From contig CAVTWY010000002.1 in NCBI GenBank assembly GCA_963738575.1, positions 1,488,001 to 1,552,000 on the forward strand: a stretch of 64,000 nt of DNA. The letters are read 5' to 3'. A program made the translations under genes and the position numbers. The notes beneath the pieces are model-generated. The model was given only the letters and a program-made list of their open reading frames with translations. It ran no database searches and was not told the origin of the DNA. This document shows positions 36,224 to 45,500 of the stretch, piece by piece (position 1 is the first letter of the stretch; every line of letters begins with the position of its first letter). Source of the stretch: CAVTWY01 sp963738575. Its GTDB lineage: Bacteria; Pseudomonadota; Gammaproteobacteria; Burkholderiales; Burkholderiaceae_C.

Positions 36224-37930
36224 ATGACATTCACTTTTTCAGCACTTCGCGTGCTGCCCGTAGCAGCTGCGTGCCTGTTAACTGTTGCTTGTGGAGGTCA
36301 ATCATCAACGGACGACCCGAACGCGATTGCCAGAGACGTTGCTGAAGCGCGAACTGATCGGGCCGTCCCAACGCTGATGGTGTACGAGTCCAACGCAACG
36401 AGCCCTGGCGCAACAGTCGCTTCTGCCAACCAAACTTTCAAGTTAACCGGGTCGGCCAGTGACGATCGTGTCGTAGCCCGCGTGACCTGGGTGACAGCTC
36501 AAGGAGCGAGTGGGGTTGCGACACTGTCTCAGTCGGGCGCTATTTACACCGAGTGGGTCATCGAAGGTGTGCCCTTGGTTGAAGGCGACAACACCGTCGT
36601 TGTGCGTGCGTACGACCGCGCAGGCAACCTAACTCAAAGCTCAATGGTGGTTCGCTACGCGAGCCCCCTTCCTCAGACTCAAACGGTTGCGTCGACACCA
36701 AGTGGTTTGCCGTCGCCCGAGACATCACCAGCCGCGCCTCAAGCGATTGCACCAGCACCAGCACCAGCACCCGTTATCGTTGCTGCGCCGCCGCCATTCA
36801 ACCCGGAGTCGGGCAACGCTGAACCCCCTGCACCACCTGCTCCGCAGGCCTCTCCACCACCTCCTGCACCACCCCCCCCAGCGCCGGCTCCAGCGCCCGC
36901 ACCGACACCTGCACCGGCCGTCTCTGGCAGGATGAATCTCTTCTTCTCAGGTCACAGCCTCACCGAAGCGCCGCTGGGTGAGTACACAGCCGCTGTCGCC
37001 GCCAGCTTGGGCAAACAAACCCTCTGGAACCAGCAAATCGCCCTGGGCTCGCCCATCCGCTTTCGCACCCGTGGCTTCAGCGACACCGACCCCTCCTGGG
37101 CCGGCTACAGCCAAGGCATCAACCGCGACGGCGCCAGCATGAACTTCTTGGCCGAGCTGCGTAACCCTCAAACCCTCAACGGCCAGCGCTACGACGCCCT
37201 CATCGTCACCGAGCGCCACGACCTCCCCCTCGAGTGGGAAGGCGGCGTCAAGTACGCCCGACACATGCACGAGCGCCTCATCGAAGGCAACCCCCAGGCC
37301 ACCTCCTACATCTACCATGCCTGGCAGGGCATTCGCGACAAGTCCAACCCAGCCCCTTGGATCGCCCACGAGCGCGCTGCTGCCACCGTGTGGCAGTGCA
37401 TGGCCTCGCGCATCAACACCTCCTTGGCCCACGAAGGCCGCAGTGACCGCGTGCACTACATGCCTGCGGGCCTGGCGCTGGCTTACCTCGTCGAGCGTGC
37501 CACTCAGGGCTTTGTCGATGGCATCACGGCGGGCTCCCCCGCCGAGACGCTCAACCGCCTCTTCCGCGACGACGTGCACCTCAACACCGGTCTGGGCGTC
37601 TACTACATGAGCCTGGTCACCTATGCGTCGGTCTACCGCAACGCACCGTCAGGCGCTTGGGCCCCGGCCGGTGTCTCGGCCACCCAGGCTCGTTCACTGC
37701 AAGAGGTCGCTTGGGCTGCCGTCTCGTCCTACTACAACAACCCCATCCAGCCCGACCTCAACACCTGCCAAGCTTTCATGCGCAATGACTTCTGCGCACG
37801 CATCGCCTACTACACCAACAACGCACAAAACATCAACTACTGCGTCTCCACCTTCGGCAAAGCTTCGAACGAAAATCCCTTCTACTTCAATCCTGCAGTA
37901 GACGCTTCTTATTGGGCCCCTGCGCCTTGA
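36224..37930 (+). CDS. Lipoprotein with Ig-like domain, Pro/Ala linker and SGNH-hydrolase-like domain (copy 1)
   Basis: The N-terminus is a lipoprotein signal ending in LLTVAC, so the chain is lipid-anchored. Residues about 45-150 form an Ig-like module (DDRVVARVTWVTAQG, then EGDNTVVVRAYDRAGNLT). A Pro/Ala-rich linker of roughly 85 residues follows. The last 330 residues look like an SGNH/GDSL hydrolase: block I FSGHSL with Ser245 as candidate nucleophile and a late DDVH with Asp449/His452. Candidate function is a surface esterase, perhaps deacetylating the polysaccharide; this is inferred. The ATG at 36224 was chosen over a TTG two codons upstream. The C-terminal domain is repeated in the next gene. 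Confidence 0.75.
   Translation: MTFTFSALRVLPVAAACLLTVACGGQSSTDDPNAIARDVAEARTDRAVPTLMVYESNATSPGATVASANQTFKLTGSASDDRVVARVTWVTAQGASGVATLSQSGAIYTEWVIEGVPLVEGDNTVVVRAYDRAGNLTQSSMVVRYASPLPQTQTVASTPSGLPSPETSPAAPQAIAPAPAPAPVIVAAPPPFNPESGNAEPPAPPAPQASPPPPAPPPPAPAPAPAPTPAPAVSGRMNLFFSGHSLTEAPLGEYTAAVAASLGKQTLWNQQIALGSPIRFRTRGFSDTDPSWAGYSQGINRDGASMNFLAELRNPQTLNGQRYDALIVTERHDLPLEWEGGVKYARHMHERLIEGNPQATSYIYHAWQGIRDKSNPAPWIAHERAAATVWQCMASRINTSLAHEGRSDRVHYMPAGLALAYLVERATQGFVDGITAGSPAETLNRLFRDDVHLNTGLGVYYMSLVTYASVYRNAPSGAWAPAGVSATQARSLQEVAWAAVSSYYNNPIQPDLNTCQAFMRNDFCARIAYYTNNAQNINYCVSTFGKASNENPFYFNPAVDASYWAPAP
36935..37597 (+). repeat. Long direct repeat, copy A (SGNH-domain coding)
   Basis: This 663-bp stretch recurs 1384 bp downstream with, by eye, only two mismatches, and the last 550 bp or so are identical. 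Both mismatches are silent third-position changes. Flanks on both sides are clearly diverged, so this is a homogenised tract inside older paralogs. Confidence 0.92.
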
Positions 37931-37988
37931 CGTAAACTGCTGCAGCTGAGGGCGCACAACCCCTTTGCGCTTTAAGACCATGGTCTGA

Positions 37989-38011
37989 CGTGGAATCCCC
38001 GGGTTTCCACG
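37989..38011 (+). terminator. Hairpin between the two SGNH lipoprotein genes
   Basis: CGTGGAA and TTCCACG form a seven-pair stem around a GC-rich centre, 58 bp after the first lipoprotein stop. No run of T follows, so it is a weak candidate for a terminator or an mRNA-stabilising hairpin. Confidence 0.35.
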
Positions 38012-38129
38012 TTGCATCCACCCATTCCATCTGAGGTTTAGTCCCAGTGGTTTAGGGCAAGGTCATGGCTCATCATCAGCCCTTCGTCAGTAAAAGAACG
38101 GTCTCGCCGCTGGCGAGCTGAGGATTTTC

Positions 38130-39314
38130 ATGTCGCATCCTTCAGTTTGTATCTCCAGGCTGGTCGCATTGTTCGCCACAGCATTGGTCGCGTGCGGCGG
38201 TGGCGGCGGCGATGCTGCTTCGGTATCCGCCAGTACATCCCCCTCGCCCACCCCCGCATCAAGCCAACCACCTACGCCTGCACCTGTGCCCGCGCCAGTG
38301 CCGACGGCTGCCAAGCTCAATCTCTTCTTCTCAGGTCACAGCCTCACCGAAGCGCCGCTGGGTGAGTACACAGCCGCTGTCGCCGCCAGCCTGGGCAAAC
38401 AAACCCTCTGGAACCAGCAAATCGCTCTGGGCTCGCCCATCCGCTTTCGCACCCGTGGCTTCAGCGACACCGACCCCTCCTGGGCCGGCTACAGCCAAGG
38501 CATCAACCGCGACGGCGCCAGCATGAACTTCTTGGCCGAGCTGCGTAACCCTCAAACCCTCAACGGCCAGCGCTACGACGCCCTCATCGTCACCGAGCGC
38601 CACGACCTCCCCCTCGAGTGGGAAGGCGGCGTCAAGTACGCCCGACACATGCACGAGCGCCTCATCGAAGGCAACCCCCAGGCCACCTCCTACATCTACC
38701 ATGCCTGGCAGGGCATTCGCGACAAGTCCAACCCAGCCCCTTGGATCGCCCACGAGCGCGCTGCTGCCACCGTGTGGCAGTGCATGGCCTCGCGCATCAA
38801 CACCTCCTTGGCCCACGAAGGCCGCAGTGACCGCGTGCACTACATGCCTGCGGGCCTGGCGCTGGCTTACCTCGTCGAGCGTGCCACTCAGGGCTTTGTC
38901 GATGGCATCACGGCGGGCTCCCCCGCCGAGACGCTCAACCGCCTCTTCCGCGACGACGTGCACCTCAACACCGGTCTGGGCAAGTACTACATGAGCCTGG
39001 TCACGTACGCGTCGGTCTACCGCAGCGCACCGTCAGGTGCATGGGTTCCAGCGGGTGTCTCGGCCACCCAGGCTCGTTCACTGCAAGAGGTCGCGTGGGC
39101 CGCCGTCTCGTCTTACTACAGCAACCCCGTTTACCCCGACGACAATACTTGCCAAGCCTTCATGCGAGACGAATTCTGCGCGCGCATTGGAAACTACACC
39201 AACAACGCACAAAACATCGATCACTGCGTCGCCACCTTCGGCAAAGCTTCGAACGAAAATCCCTTCTACTTCAACGCGTCCGTCGACAGCAGCTATTGGG
39301 CCCCAGCGCCTTGA
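38130..39314 (+). CDS. Lipoprotein with SGNH-hydrolase-like domain (copy 2)
   Basis: A lipoprotein signal ending in ALVACGG precedes a short Pro/Ser/Thr linker and the same 330-residue domain as copy 1. FSGHSL carries candidate Ser71, and DDVH carries Asp275 and His278. It lacks the Ig-like module. Cysteines in the C-terminal part (NTCQAFMRDEFC, HCVATFG) are conserved between copies and may form disulfides. A GAGG sequence lies upstream of the ATG. The role is presumably the same as copy 1 at the cell surface. Its 3-prime end converges with a glycosyltransferase gene 17 bp away. Confidence 0.75.
   Translation: MSHPSVCISRLVALFATALVACGGGGGDAASVSASTSPSPTPASSQPPTPAPVPAPVPTAAKLNLFFSGHSLTEAPLGEYTAAVAASLGKQTLWNQQIALGSPIRFRTRGFSDTDPSWAGYSQGINRDGASMNFLAELRNPQTLNGQRYDALIVTERHDLPLEWEGGVKYARHMHERLIEGNPQATSYIYHAWQGIRDKSNPAPWIAHERAAATVWQCMASRINTSLAHEGRSDRVHYMPAGLALAYLVERATQGFVDGITAGSPAETLNRLFRDDVHLNTGLGKYYMSLVTYASVYRSAPSGAWVPAGVSATQARSLQEVAWAAVSSYYSNPVYPDDNTCQAFMRDEFCARIGNYTNNAQNIDHCVATFGKASNENPFYFNASVDSSYWAPAP
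38319..38981 (+). repeat. Long direct repeat, copy B (SGNH-domain coding)
   Basis: Second copy of the 663-bp near-identical tract, offset by 1384 bp. Immediately after it the genes diverge again (codon GTC in copy 1 becomes AAG, and many third positions differ), which marks a sharp conversion or duplication boundary. Confidence 0.92.
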
Positions 39315-39331
39315 AGCAAAGTTCTTCAAGG

Positions 39332-40570
39332 TCACGCCTTGTCGGTTGCGCCTCCCGCACGTCGGAACAGTTGAAGCAGTTTTGACGCTTCTACGTCAAT
39401 GCTGTGGCGCTGTTTGATGCGTTCGCGGCTGGCCACTGCCATCGCAGTAAGTTCATCGGCAGGCGTTGTCAAACCTCGCTCAAGTGCGGCCACCAGTGCA
39501 TTCAGGTCACCGGCCGGCAACAAAAAGCCTTCTTTTCCATCGCGAACAAGCTCAGGAATACCAGCGATGTACGTTGTCACCACGGGCCGCCCAAGTGCCA
39601 GAGCTTCCATGATCACGACGGGCAGCCCCTCTGACACGCTGGGCAGCGCCATCAAGCGCGCGCCTCGCAACTTGTCGAACACAGTGGCACTTGAAGCCCA
39701 ACCCGAAAGCACCACGCGATCTTGCAACCCATGCTGCAGAACCAATGCTTCGATGCGAGCCCGCAGAGGCCCGTCACCCACCAGCTCCAACTCGGCAAAT
39801 ACGCCGCGCTTGGCAAGCTCGGCGACAGCCAATACCAACAGGTCTTGCCCTTTTTCAACACAAAGGCGCCCCACGCAGACAATGCGCTGATTGTCGGGAA
39901 CTGGCGTCAAGGGTGACTCGAAGGCAGGTGCGTCCAAACCGCAGTGCACCACGTGAATCCGGTCGCGATCCTCTGTCCTTGCCCAGCGCATCATTTGCGA
40001 CTTGGTAAACGAGCTGATGGCCACCACAAAGGCGGCGTGTTGCAACTTCTCGCGCAGTTTGAGTTGCCGCGGCATGTCCCATTCGTCAGCACCGTGAACG
40101 GTAAAGCTGTAGCGGGGTCCACCCAGGGCGCGAGCCAACATCACAATTTCGGCAGAGTTGGTGCCGAAGTGCGCGTGGATGTGGTCAATCCTATCGTCGT
40201 CACACCACTGAGCCAGCACAGCTGCCTCGGCAAGGCTAACCATGTGGTGGAGCCAGGTCCGGTCACCCTGCCACGCCACTTGAGCGGTCAGTTGAAGCCC
40301 TCTAAAAAACTTACCCGGGTGCGATGCCGCAAACTTGACCGTCGAGACAAGCAAGCGAAGCAGTCCCGCCTTCAGCACGTAACGCGTCAATCGTTGTTCA
40401 TTTTGGTCGCCGGGATCAACCATCGCTTCATCCCAGCCACGCAGTGCAAACCGGGTAACAGGCTGCCCCGCGCGTTCGATGGCCAAAATTTCACGCCGGA
40501 TGAACGTATGGCTCGTTTTAGGGTGTCCATTGACAAAGTAAGCAATCTTCAAAAAATCCTCCGGGTTCAA
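39332..40570 (-). CDS. Glycosyltransferase, family 4 (GT-B)
   Basis: GT-B enzyme with an N-terminal acceptor domain (IAYFVNGHPKTSHTFIRREI, HIHAHFGTNSAEI) and a C-terminal nucleotide-sugar domain with the group-1 signatures IVCVGRLCVEKGQDLLV, LVGDGPLR, LPSVSEGLPVVIMEALALGRPVV and IPELV. The opening resembles WcaL-type transferases from colanic-acid-like loci. Length is 412 residues. It lies two bases after the polysaccharide deacetylase stop region and is the last gene of the leftward PKS/NRPS unit. Confidence 0.9.
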   Translation of the reverse strand: MNPEDFLKIAYFVNGHPKTSHTFIRREILAIERAGQPVTRFALRGWDEAMVDPGDQNEQRLTRYVLKAGLLRLLVSTVKFAASHPGKFFRGLQLTAQVAWQGDRTWLHHMVSLAEAAVLAQWCDDDRIDHIHAHFGTNSAEIVMLARALGGPRYSFTVHGADEWDMPRQLKLREKLQHAAFVVAISSFTKSQMMRWARTEDRDRIHVVHCGLDAPAFESPLTPVPDNQRIVCVGRLCVEKGQDLLVLAVAELAKRGVFAELELVGDGPLRARIEALVLQHGLQDRVVLSGWASSATVFDKLRGARLMALPSVSEGLPVVIMEALALGRPVVTTYIAGIPELVRDGKEGFLLPAGDLNALVAALERGLTTPADELTAMAVASRERIKQRHSIDVEASKLLQLFRRAGGATDKA

Positions 40571-40571
40571 T

Positions 40572-41564
40572 TCAAGTGCGCAAAAACTTCAAACGAAACT
40601 GATCCATGGTGTCAAAGCGGCCAACAGAAATCCTGGGCAATTGGTAGCGGTCCGCATTGGATCGAAAAGCACGCTGCACGGTCGTTGCTGCTGTCGCAAA
40701 ACCAATCTGCCGCGCCGCAGAAGTCAGTGAAGGCGAGAAGTTACCGTTGGGAAACGCAAAGTGATCAACGGTCTGTCCAGTCCATTCCTGCAACTGCATG
40801 CGCGACGCCCGCATGCTTTGCATCGCAAGTTCAGGTGGCACGGTGTCCAGCAGTTCGTGCCCTTCTGAATGGGCCGCTACCGTGACAAACGGTGATTGCG
40901 AGACCGCCTGCAGTTGCGCCACCGTCAGCGGCCGAAGGGGTTCAAAGTCGGAGCGCAGAAATGGTCTGCACTGCATCTCGATCGCCAGCACGCACGCGTC
41001 TCGCGTCGACACCGTGCTCGCTTTCAAAGCCTCCAGCACCTCTGAAATGACGATCCAGTTGGAGGATCCTTGTGAAGCCCCCACTGTCCAGGCTTTCAGC
41101 CCTTGCGGGCGCATATTGATTGCCGTGGGCCTCGACACCTGAACCGCATTCATCACGCGGTCAAACCAATAGGGGGTTGATGTGGCCACATGCGACGTCG
41201 CGGTGTAGAGCGTCACGGGCAATCGCTCGCGTTCAACCACGGGCAACAAATGGTCGTGCCAGCCGCTGTGCCCATCGTCAAACGTTAAAACAACTTTGGG
41301 TCGGCTGCCGCGCACCGACGGCATAGCCGCCTCGCGAAGCGCGTCGTCCAGCGACACGATGTCATGGTGCAATCGCACAAATGCGATGTGACGCAAAAAG
41401 TCTGAAACGCGCGTGACTGTCCAGGCATCAAAGTGCTCTTCGTCAGGCCCCAAGGTGTGGTACGTCAAAATATAACTGGACGGCACCACTTGCGCTCGCC
41501 TGCGCAACAACGGGTAGACCGCGTCGGATGTCACCACGCGACGAACAGCATCCTTCAGACTCAT
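40572..41564 (-). CDS. Polysaccharide deacetylase family protein
   Basis: NodB-type carbohydrate esterase. The metal-binding opening VLTFDDGHSG is intact; VAAHSEGHELL and FAFPNGNFS supply later catalytic-site motifs. Length is 330 residues. No secretion signal is obvious, so it may act on lipid-linked or nucleotide-linked sugars inside the cell. The start overlaps the stop of the preceding glycosyltransferase by four bases. It probably removes N- or O-acetyl groups from a sugar of the product of this locus. Confidence 0.88.
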   Translation of the reverse strand: MSLKDAVRRVVTSDAVYPLLRRRAQVVPSSYILTYHTLGPDEEHFDAWTVTRVSDFLRHIAFVRLHHDIVSLDDALREAAMPSVRGSRPKVVLTFDDGHSGWHDHLLPVVERERLPVTLYTATSHVATSTPYWFDRVMNAVQVSRPTAINMRPQGLKAWTVGASQGSSNWIVISEVLEALKASTVSTRDACVLAIEMQCRPFLRSDFEPLRPLTVAQLQAVSQSPFVTVAAHSEGHELLDTVPPELAMQSMRASRMQLQEWTGQTVDHFAFPNGNFSPSLTSAARQIGFATAATTVQRAFRSNADRYQLPRISVGRFDTMDQFRLKFLRT

Positions 41565-42586
41565 GAGACGGATTCGACGACGGGCAAAGGTACCCGAGGG
41601 TTGCTTGGAATGGTCCCATTCAGCAACGAGCTGTGACGGATAAAGTCCCGCAAATAGTGCGGAGGCAACCCGTCTTTCTTTTGTTGCACAAAACTTCGAA
41701 CCCGCGCAAAAGCGAGGCCAACGATGAACCCAACATCACTGATGGCCGTGTACAACCAGCTGTGGTGTTTTCTGAAGTACCGGCGCCGCGATTCAAACCA
41801 GTAGGCAGGCATGCGCCGCGTCGACGAGCCTTCGCCCGAAACGCCTGTGCTTCGACCCGCCATGTGCATGACGCGACTCGACGGAACGTACCAGCACTGC
41901 CACCCCGCTTGGCCCGCGCGGCGGCAAAAATCCGTTTCTTCGTAGTACAGAAAAAACTGCTCATCCATCAACCCGATGCTGTCGATGACTTCACGACGAA
42001 TGACGAAGCTGCACCCTGACAACCAGTCAACTTGCGTCGGCTGATCGTCCGCCTTGCGAAGCACGGTCCACGGGGACAGCAATTTGGTCACCGGGCCAAA
42101 AGCAATGCCGCTCTCAAACTCAGAGACGACGCTTGGAAAACGGAACACATACGACCATCGCTGGCCGGAGCCGTCCTCTTCGACACCACTGCCCACCATG
42201 CCCACTTGTTTTCGTGGCTCGATGTAATCCAGCAGCGTTTGAAGTGCGCCAGCACGAACCAGCGTGTCAGGATTCAACAACCAAAAATAGTCATACCTGG
42301 CGCCACGCGCAAGCGCATCTCTTATGGCCACGTTGTTGCCATAGGCAAAACCGCCGTTAACCGTCGACTCGATGACTCGCGCCCACGCACCCCAACCATG
42401 CGAATGAATGGCGGCCCGAATCAAGGCTGCCGAGCCGTCACCCGATTGGTTGTCGACCACCACCACGTCAGCTACTTGCCCGTTGCGGTGAACCTCAGGG
42501 ATGAGGGACCGAAGGCACTCGACCACCAGATCACCCACGCGGTAGTTAACAATCACAACCAACGTTCGTGGTGGCACTGCGCTCAT
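41561..42586 (-). CDS. Glycosyltransferase, family 2 (rhamnosyltransferase-like)
   Basis: GT-A transferase: LVVIVNYRVGDLVVECLRSL, VVVDNQSGDGSA, NGGFAYGNNVAIRDAL, the metal-binding LLNPDTLV and a later LSGCSFVIRREV...FFLYYEETDFCRRA. This is the WbbL/rhamnosyltransferase-like pattern. Length is 341 residues. It starts four bases inside the polyketide synthase gene end (ATGA) and ends inside the deacetylase start, so all three are translationally linked. The sugar it adds is unknown. Confidence 0.88.
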   Translation of the reverse strand: MSAVPPRTLVVIVNYRVGDLVVECLRSLIPEVHRNGQVADVVVVDNQSGDGSAALIRAAIHSHGWGAWARVIESTVNGGFAYGNNVAIRDALARGARYDYFWLLNPDTLVRAGALQTLLDYIEPRKQVGMVGSGVEEDGSGQRWSYVFRFPSVVSEFESGIAFGPVTKLLSPWTVLRKADDQPTQVDWLSGCSFVIRREVIDSIGLMDEQFFLYYEETDFCRRAGQAGWQCWYVPSSRVMHMAGRSTGVSGEGSSTRRMPAYWFESRRRYFRKHHSWLYTAISDVGFIVGLAFARVRSFVQQKKDGLPPHYLRDFIRHSSLLNGTIPSNPRVPLPVVESVS

Positions 42587-45500
42587 GGAGCTCTCTCCAA
42601 AACCTGGTGGCCTGGCGTTTTGGCATTCACCGCAGCGCTTGAACTTTGATGAACAGGACGGGCGCCAGACACGCCGCCTTGCGCTGCGACGGCCTTGTCC
42701 AAATCCGCCTGCATGGCCTGCGCGAGCACTTGCACGTGCGGCTCTTGCAGCAGGCTCGTGTGCCCTCCGGGTACTTCTCGAACCGTTAAGTGGCCGTCAA
42801 AACGAGGGCGCCAACCGAGTGCCTCGTCAGCGTACTTCTCGATAAAAGGTACGTCCTCAGCCGCACCCGTGCCCTTTGAAGCGCGGTACAACACGACGCC
42901 ATGTGCGTCAAGCCGCCCTTGGGGTTTGTGCTCGACGTGGGCTTGTTCGTACATTTTCAGGAATGAAACTTCAAGGGCAGCGGCGTCGACACCATCGCCT
43001 TGCGTGTTGTTTGTTTCGGCACTGTTGCGCAACGCGTCAACGCCTTTGGCGATGCGACGTCGCTCGAGCGATCGAGCCACCTTGTAGCGCGCAAACCCAA
43101 GCACTTTTTTGGCCATCTTGGGAAGCGCCAAAATCAGCCGCACAAGCATGGGCCGAGAGAGGTCACCGTCGAGCGTACCCAAAAATCGTGCCATGCGATT
43201 GCGCGACTCGTAGTCACTTTCAGGGGCAGCAACGTCGGCTGCATCAAGGATACCCAAGTAGCTGGTGTGCTGGCCCTGAGCCTGCAATTGAACTGCCATT
43301 TCTTGAGCGATCACGCCGCCAGCACACAGTCCGGCAATCAGGTAGGGGCCTTGCGGTTGAACACTTTTGATCTGTGCCAAATGCGCTGCAGCCATGTCTG
43401 CGATGCGGGTGTAGATGAAACTGCCGTCGGCCCGCACTGCAGGTTGCAACCCATAAACGGCATGCCCTGGGTCGAGCTTGTGGGCAAGTGTGCGGTAAAG
43501 CAGGGTTTCGCCCAAGCCGTCGTGAACCAAGAAAAGCGGCTGCCTGTCCGCTCCTTTCTTGATCGGGATGATGGTTCGGCCCACGGCACCCAAAGGCTTC
43601 GATTGGGAAGCACCTGCCCCCAAATCGATCGAGGCACTGGCTGACGGCGCGGTCACCAGGGCATCGGCTGCTGGCCCCGGTGGCTCAATCAAGGCAGCAA
43701 GTTCTTCCACGGTGGGGGCTTCGAGAAGCGCCGTCAACGGCAATGCCTTGCCCGTGCGCTTCTTGAGCTTGTTGATCACCTGCACCGCAAGCAGCGAGTG
43801 GCCACCCAGGTCAAAGAAATTGTCGCCGGCTGAAACGCGAGGGTGACCCAGCATCTCTCCCCACATCTGGGCAATCAATTTCTCGGTTGCCGTCGTGGGG
43901 GCACGTGAGCCAGGGACGGCTTCGGCTGCGTCGTCCGACGCATGAACGATTTGCACGGCTGGGCCGCGCAATTGGGCCAACAACGCCTCCAAATCCTGCG
44001 GCGAAACCACGATTTGAGGGCCGCCGCCCCAAGCCAGCACGCGCTCCAGGACGTCAGCACCTTCTTGCGACAAGATGCCATCGCGCAGGCCGACGGACAG
44101 AATGTTGTTGGCGGTGGCGCGGGGTTTGTTCGCATGGTGGGCAACGAGCCGAGCATCATCCGCGCGTGCCAACAAGTCTTTGTCACGAACCCGAATCATG
44201 GTGAAGCCCTCAACGTCCACCAAAACTTGGCCGAGCGAGTCTGTGATCGTCACGTCGTATACCGCCAAGTCACTGCCATGGCCGTCGTCGGGGCGATGGC
44301 GAACATTGCTGAAAACTTGCGGTTTCAAGGCCCCGCGCACCGTCAAGCGCTCATAAGAGGCGGGCACAAAGAAGTCGCGCGCCTCGTCGTATCCGGGGAT
44401 CAGCGATTGGGCGCCTGCCGTTGCCAAATCCATCATGGCAGGGTGCAGCGGAAATTGCAGCAAGTCGTCAACAAACGCCGCTGGCAAGGCCAGTTCAATC
44501 AGAGCCTCGTGAGCACCAAAGTCGATGCGCACGACGTTGTCCCAACGGGGGCCGAAGTGCAGGTTTACCGGTGCTTTGGCCCCCATCTGGTGACGTGCCT
44601 TGCAACGGGCAGCCACGCTTGTGGGAGGCTTGAGGGTAGGCAACGCTTGGGCAACGCGCCCCACCGTGCCCCGAACATGCTCCACCCACGGATGCGGCTG
44701 CCCCTGGGCATCGGCAACCGAGCGCCCCATCACGGCAAACGCAAACGTGTCACCACCGTGGGCCCGCAAGTGCACGCGCAGATCGCGCGACGTCCCCTCA
44801 CGAACGACGAAAGGCAACAGAAACGTCACATCGCGCAATTCGACACACTGGTCGGCGTTCAATTCGACGTGCTGTGCAAAGGCAGTGCAAACGATTTCTA
44901 GAAAGCCTGTGCCAGGAATCAGCGCCTCTGCGCCTTGCACGCGGTGTTCTTCAAGAAGCCAATGCGTGGCCCGGCTGAAGCGTGTTTCGTAAACGCGCTC
45001 TTCCGGCCCATAGGCTAGGCAACGTTCAACCAGCGGGTGGCCGATGGTGATGGCCTGGCTGCCCGCGTCAACTTCGGCGTCCAGGCCAAGCTGATGCGCC
45101 AATACAGCCGCCATGCCCACCTCTTGCCATTGGCTCCAGTTGACAGCCACCGTGTAGGTGCCGTCGCGCATGCATCGGTCCTGGGCGTAGGCGTTCAAGA
45201 ACGCGTTGGCAGCCGCATAGTCAACCTGGCCGGCCAGCCCAGCAAAGGCGCTGATGGAAGAGAACAACACCACAAAATCGAGCGGTGCATGAGGTTGGAT
45301 AGCGGCCAAGGCTGATTCGATGGCCATGGTGCCATCCACTTTGGGTGCCAGCACCGACGTGGCGACCTTGGTGTCTTTGAGTTGAATCACGCCGTCGCTC
45401 AACACACCGGCGGTGTGCAGCACGCCGTGGATGTCGCCAAATCGGTCGCGTGCCTGCTTGAAGGCCTTTTGCAACTGCTGGGCGTCGGTCACGTCGGCAG

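Noticed and set aside
36738..36930. CCAGCACCAGCACC-like repeats as a structural DNA repeat or CRISPR-like array
   Set aside because: They encode the Pro/Ala linker of the lipoprotein, lack regular spacers and stay in frame with the protein.
36947..37579. Antisense 210-codon frame, present again at 38331-38963, as a duplicated gene
   Set aside because: It is the complement of the SGNH-domain coding sequence and is duplicated only because that domain is. The peptide is Val/Gly/Ala/Asp-rich with no motif and no ribosome site.
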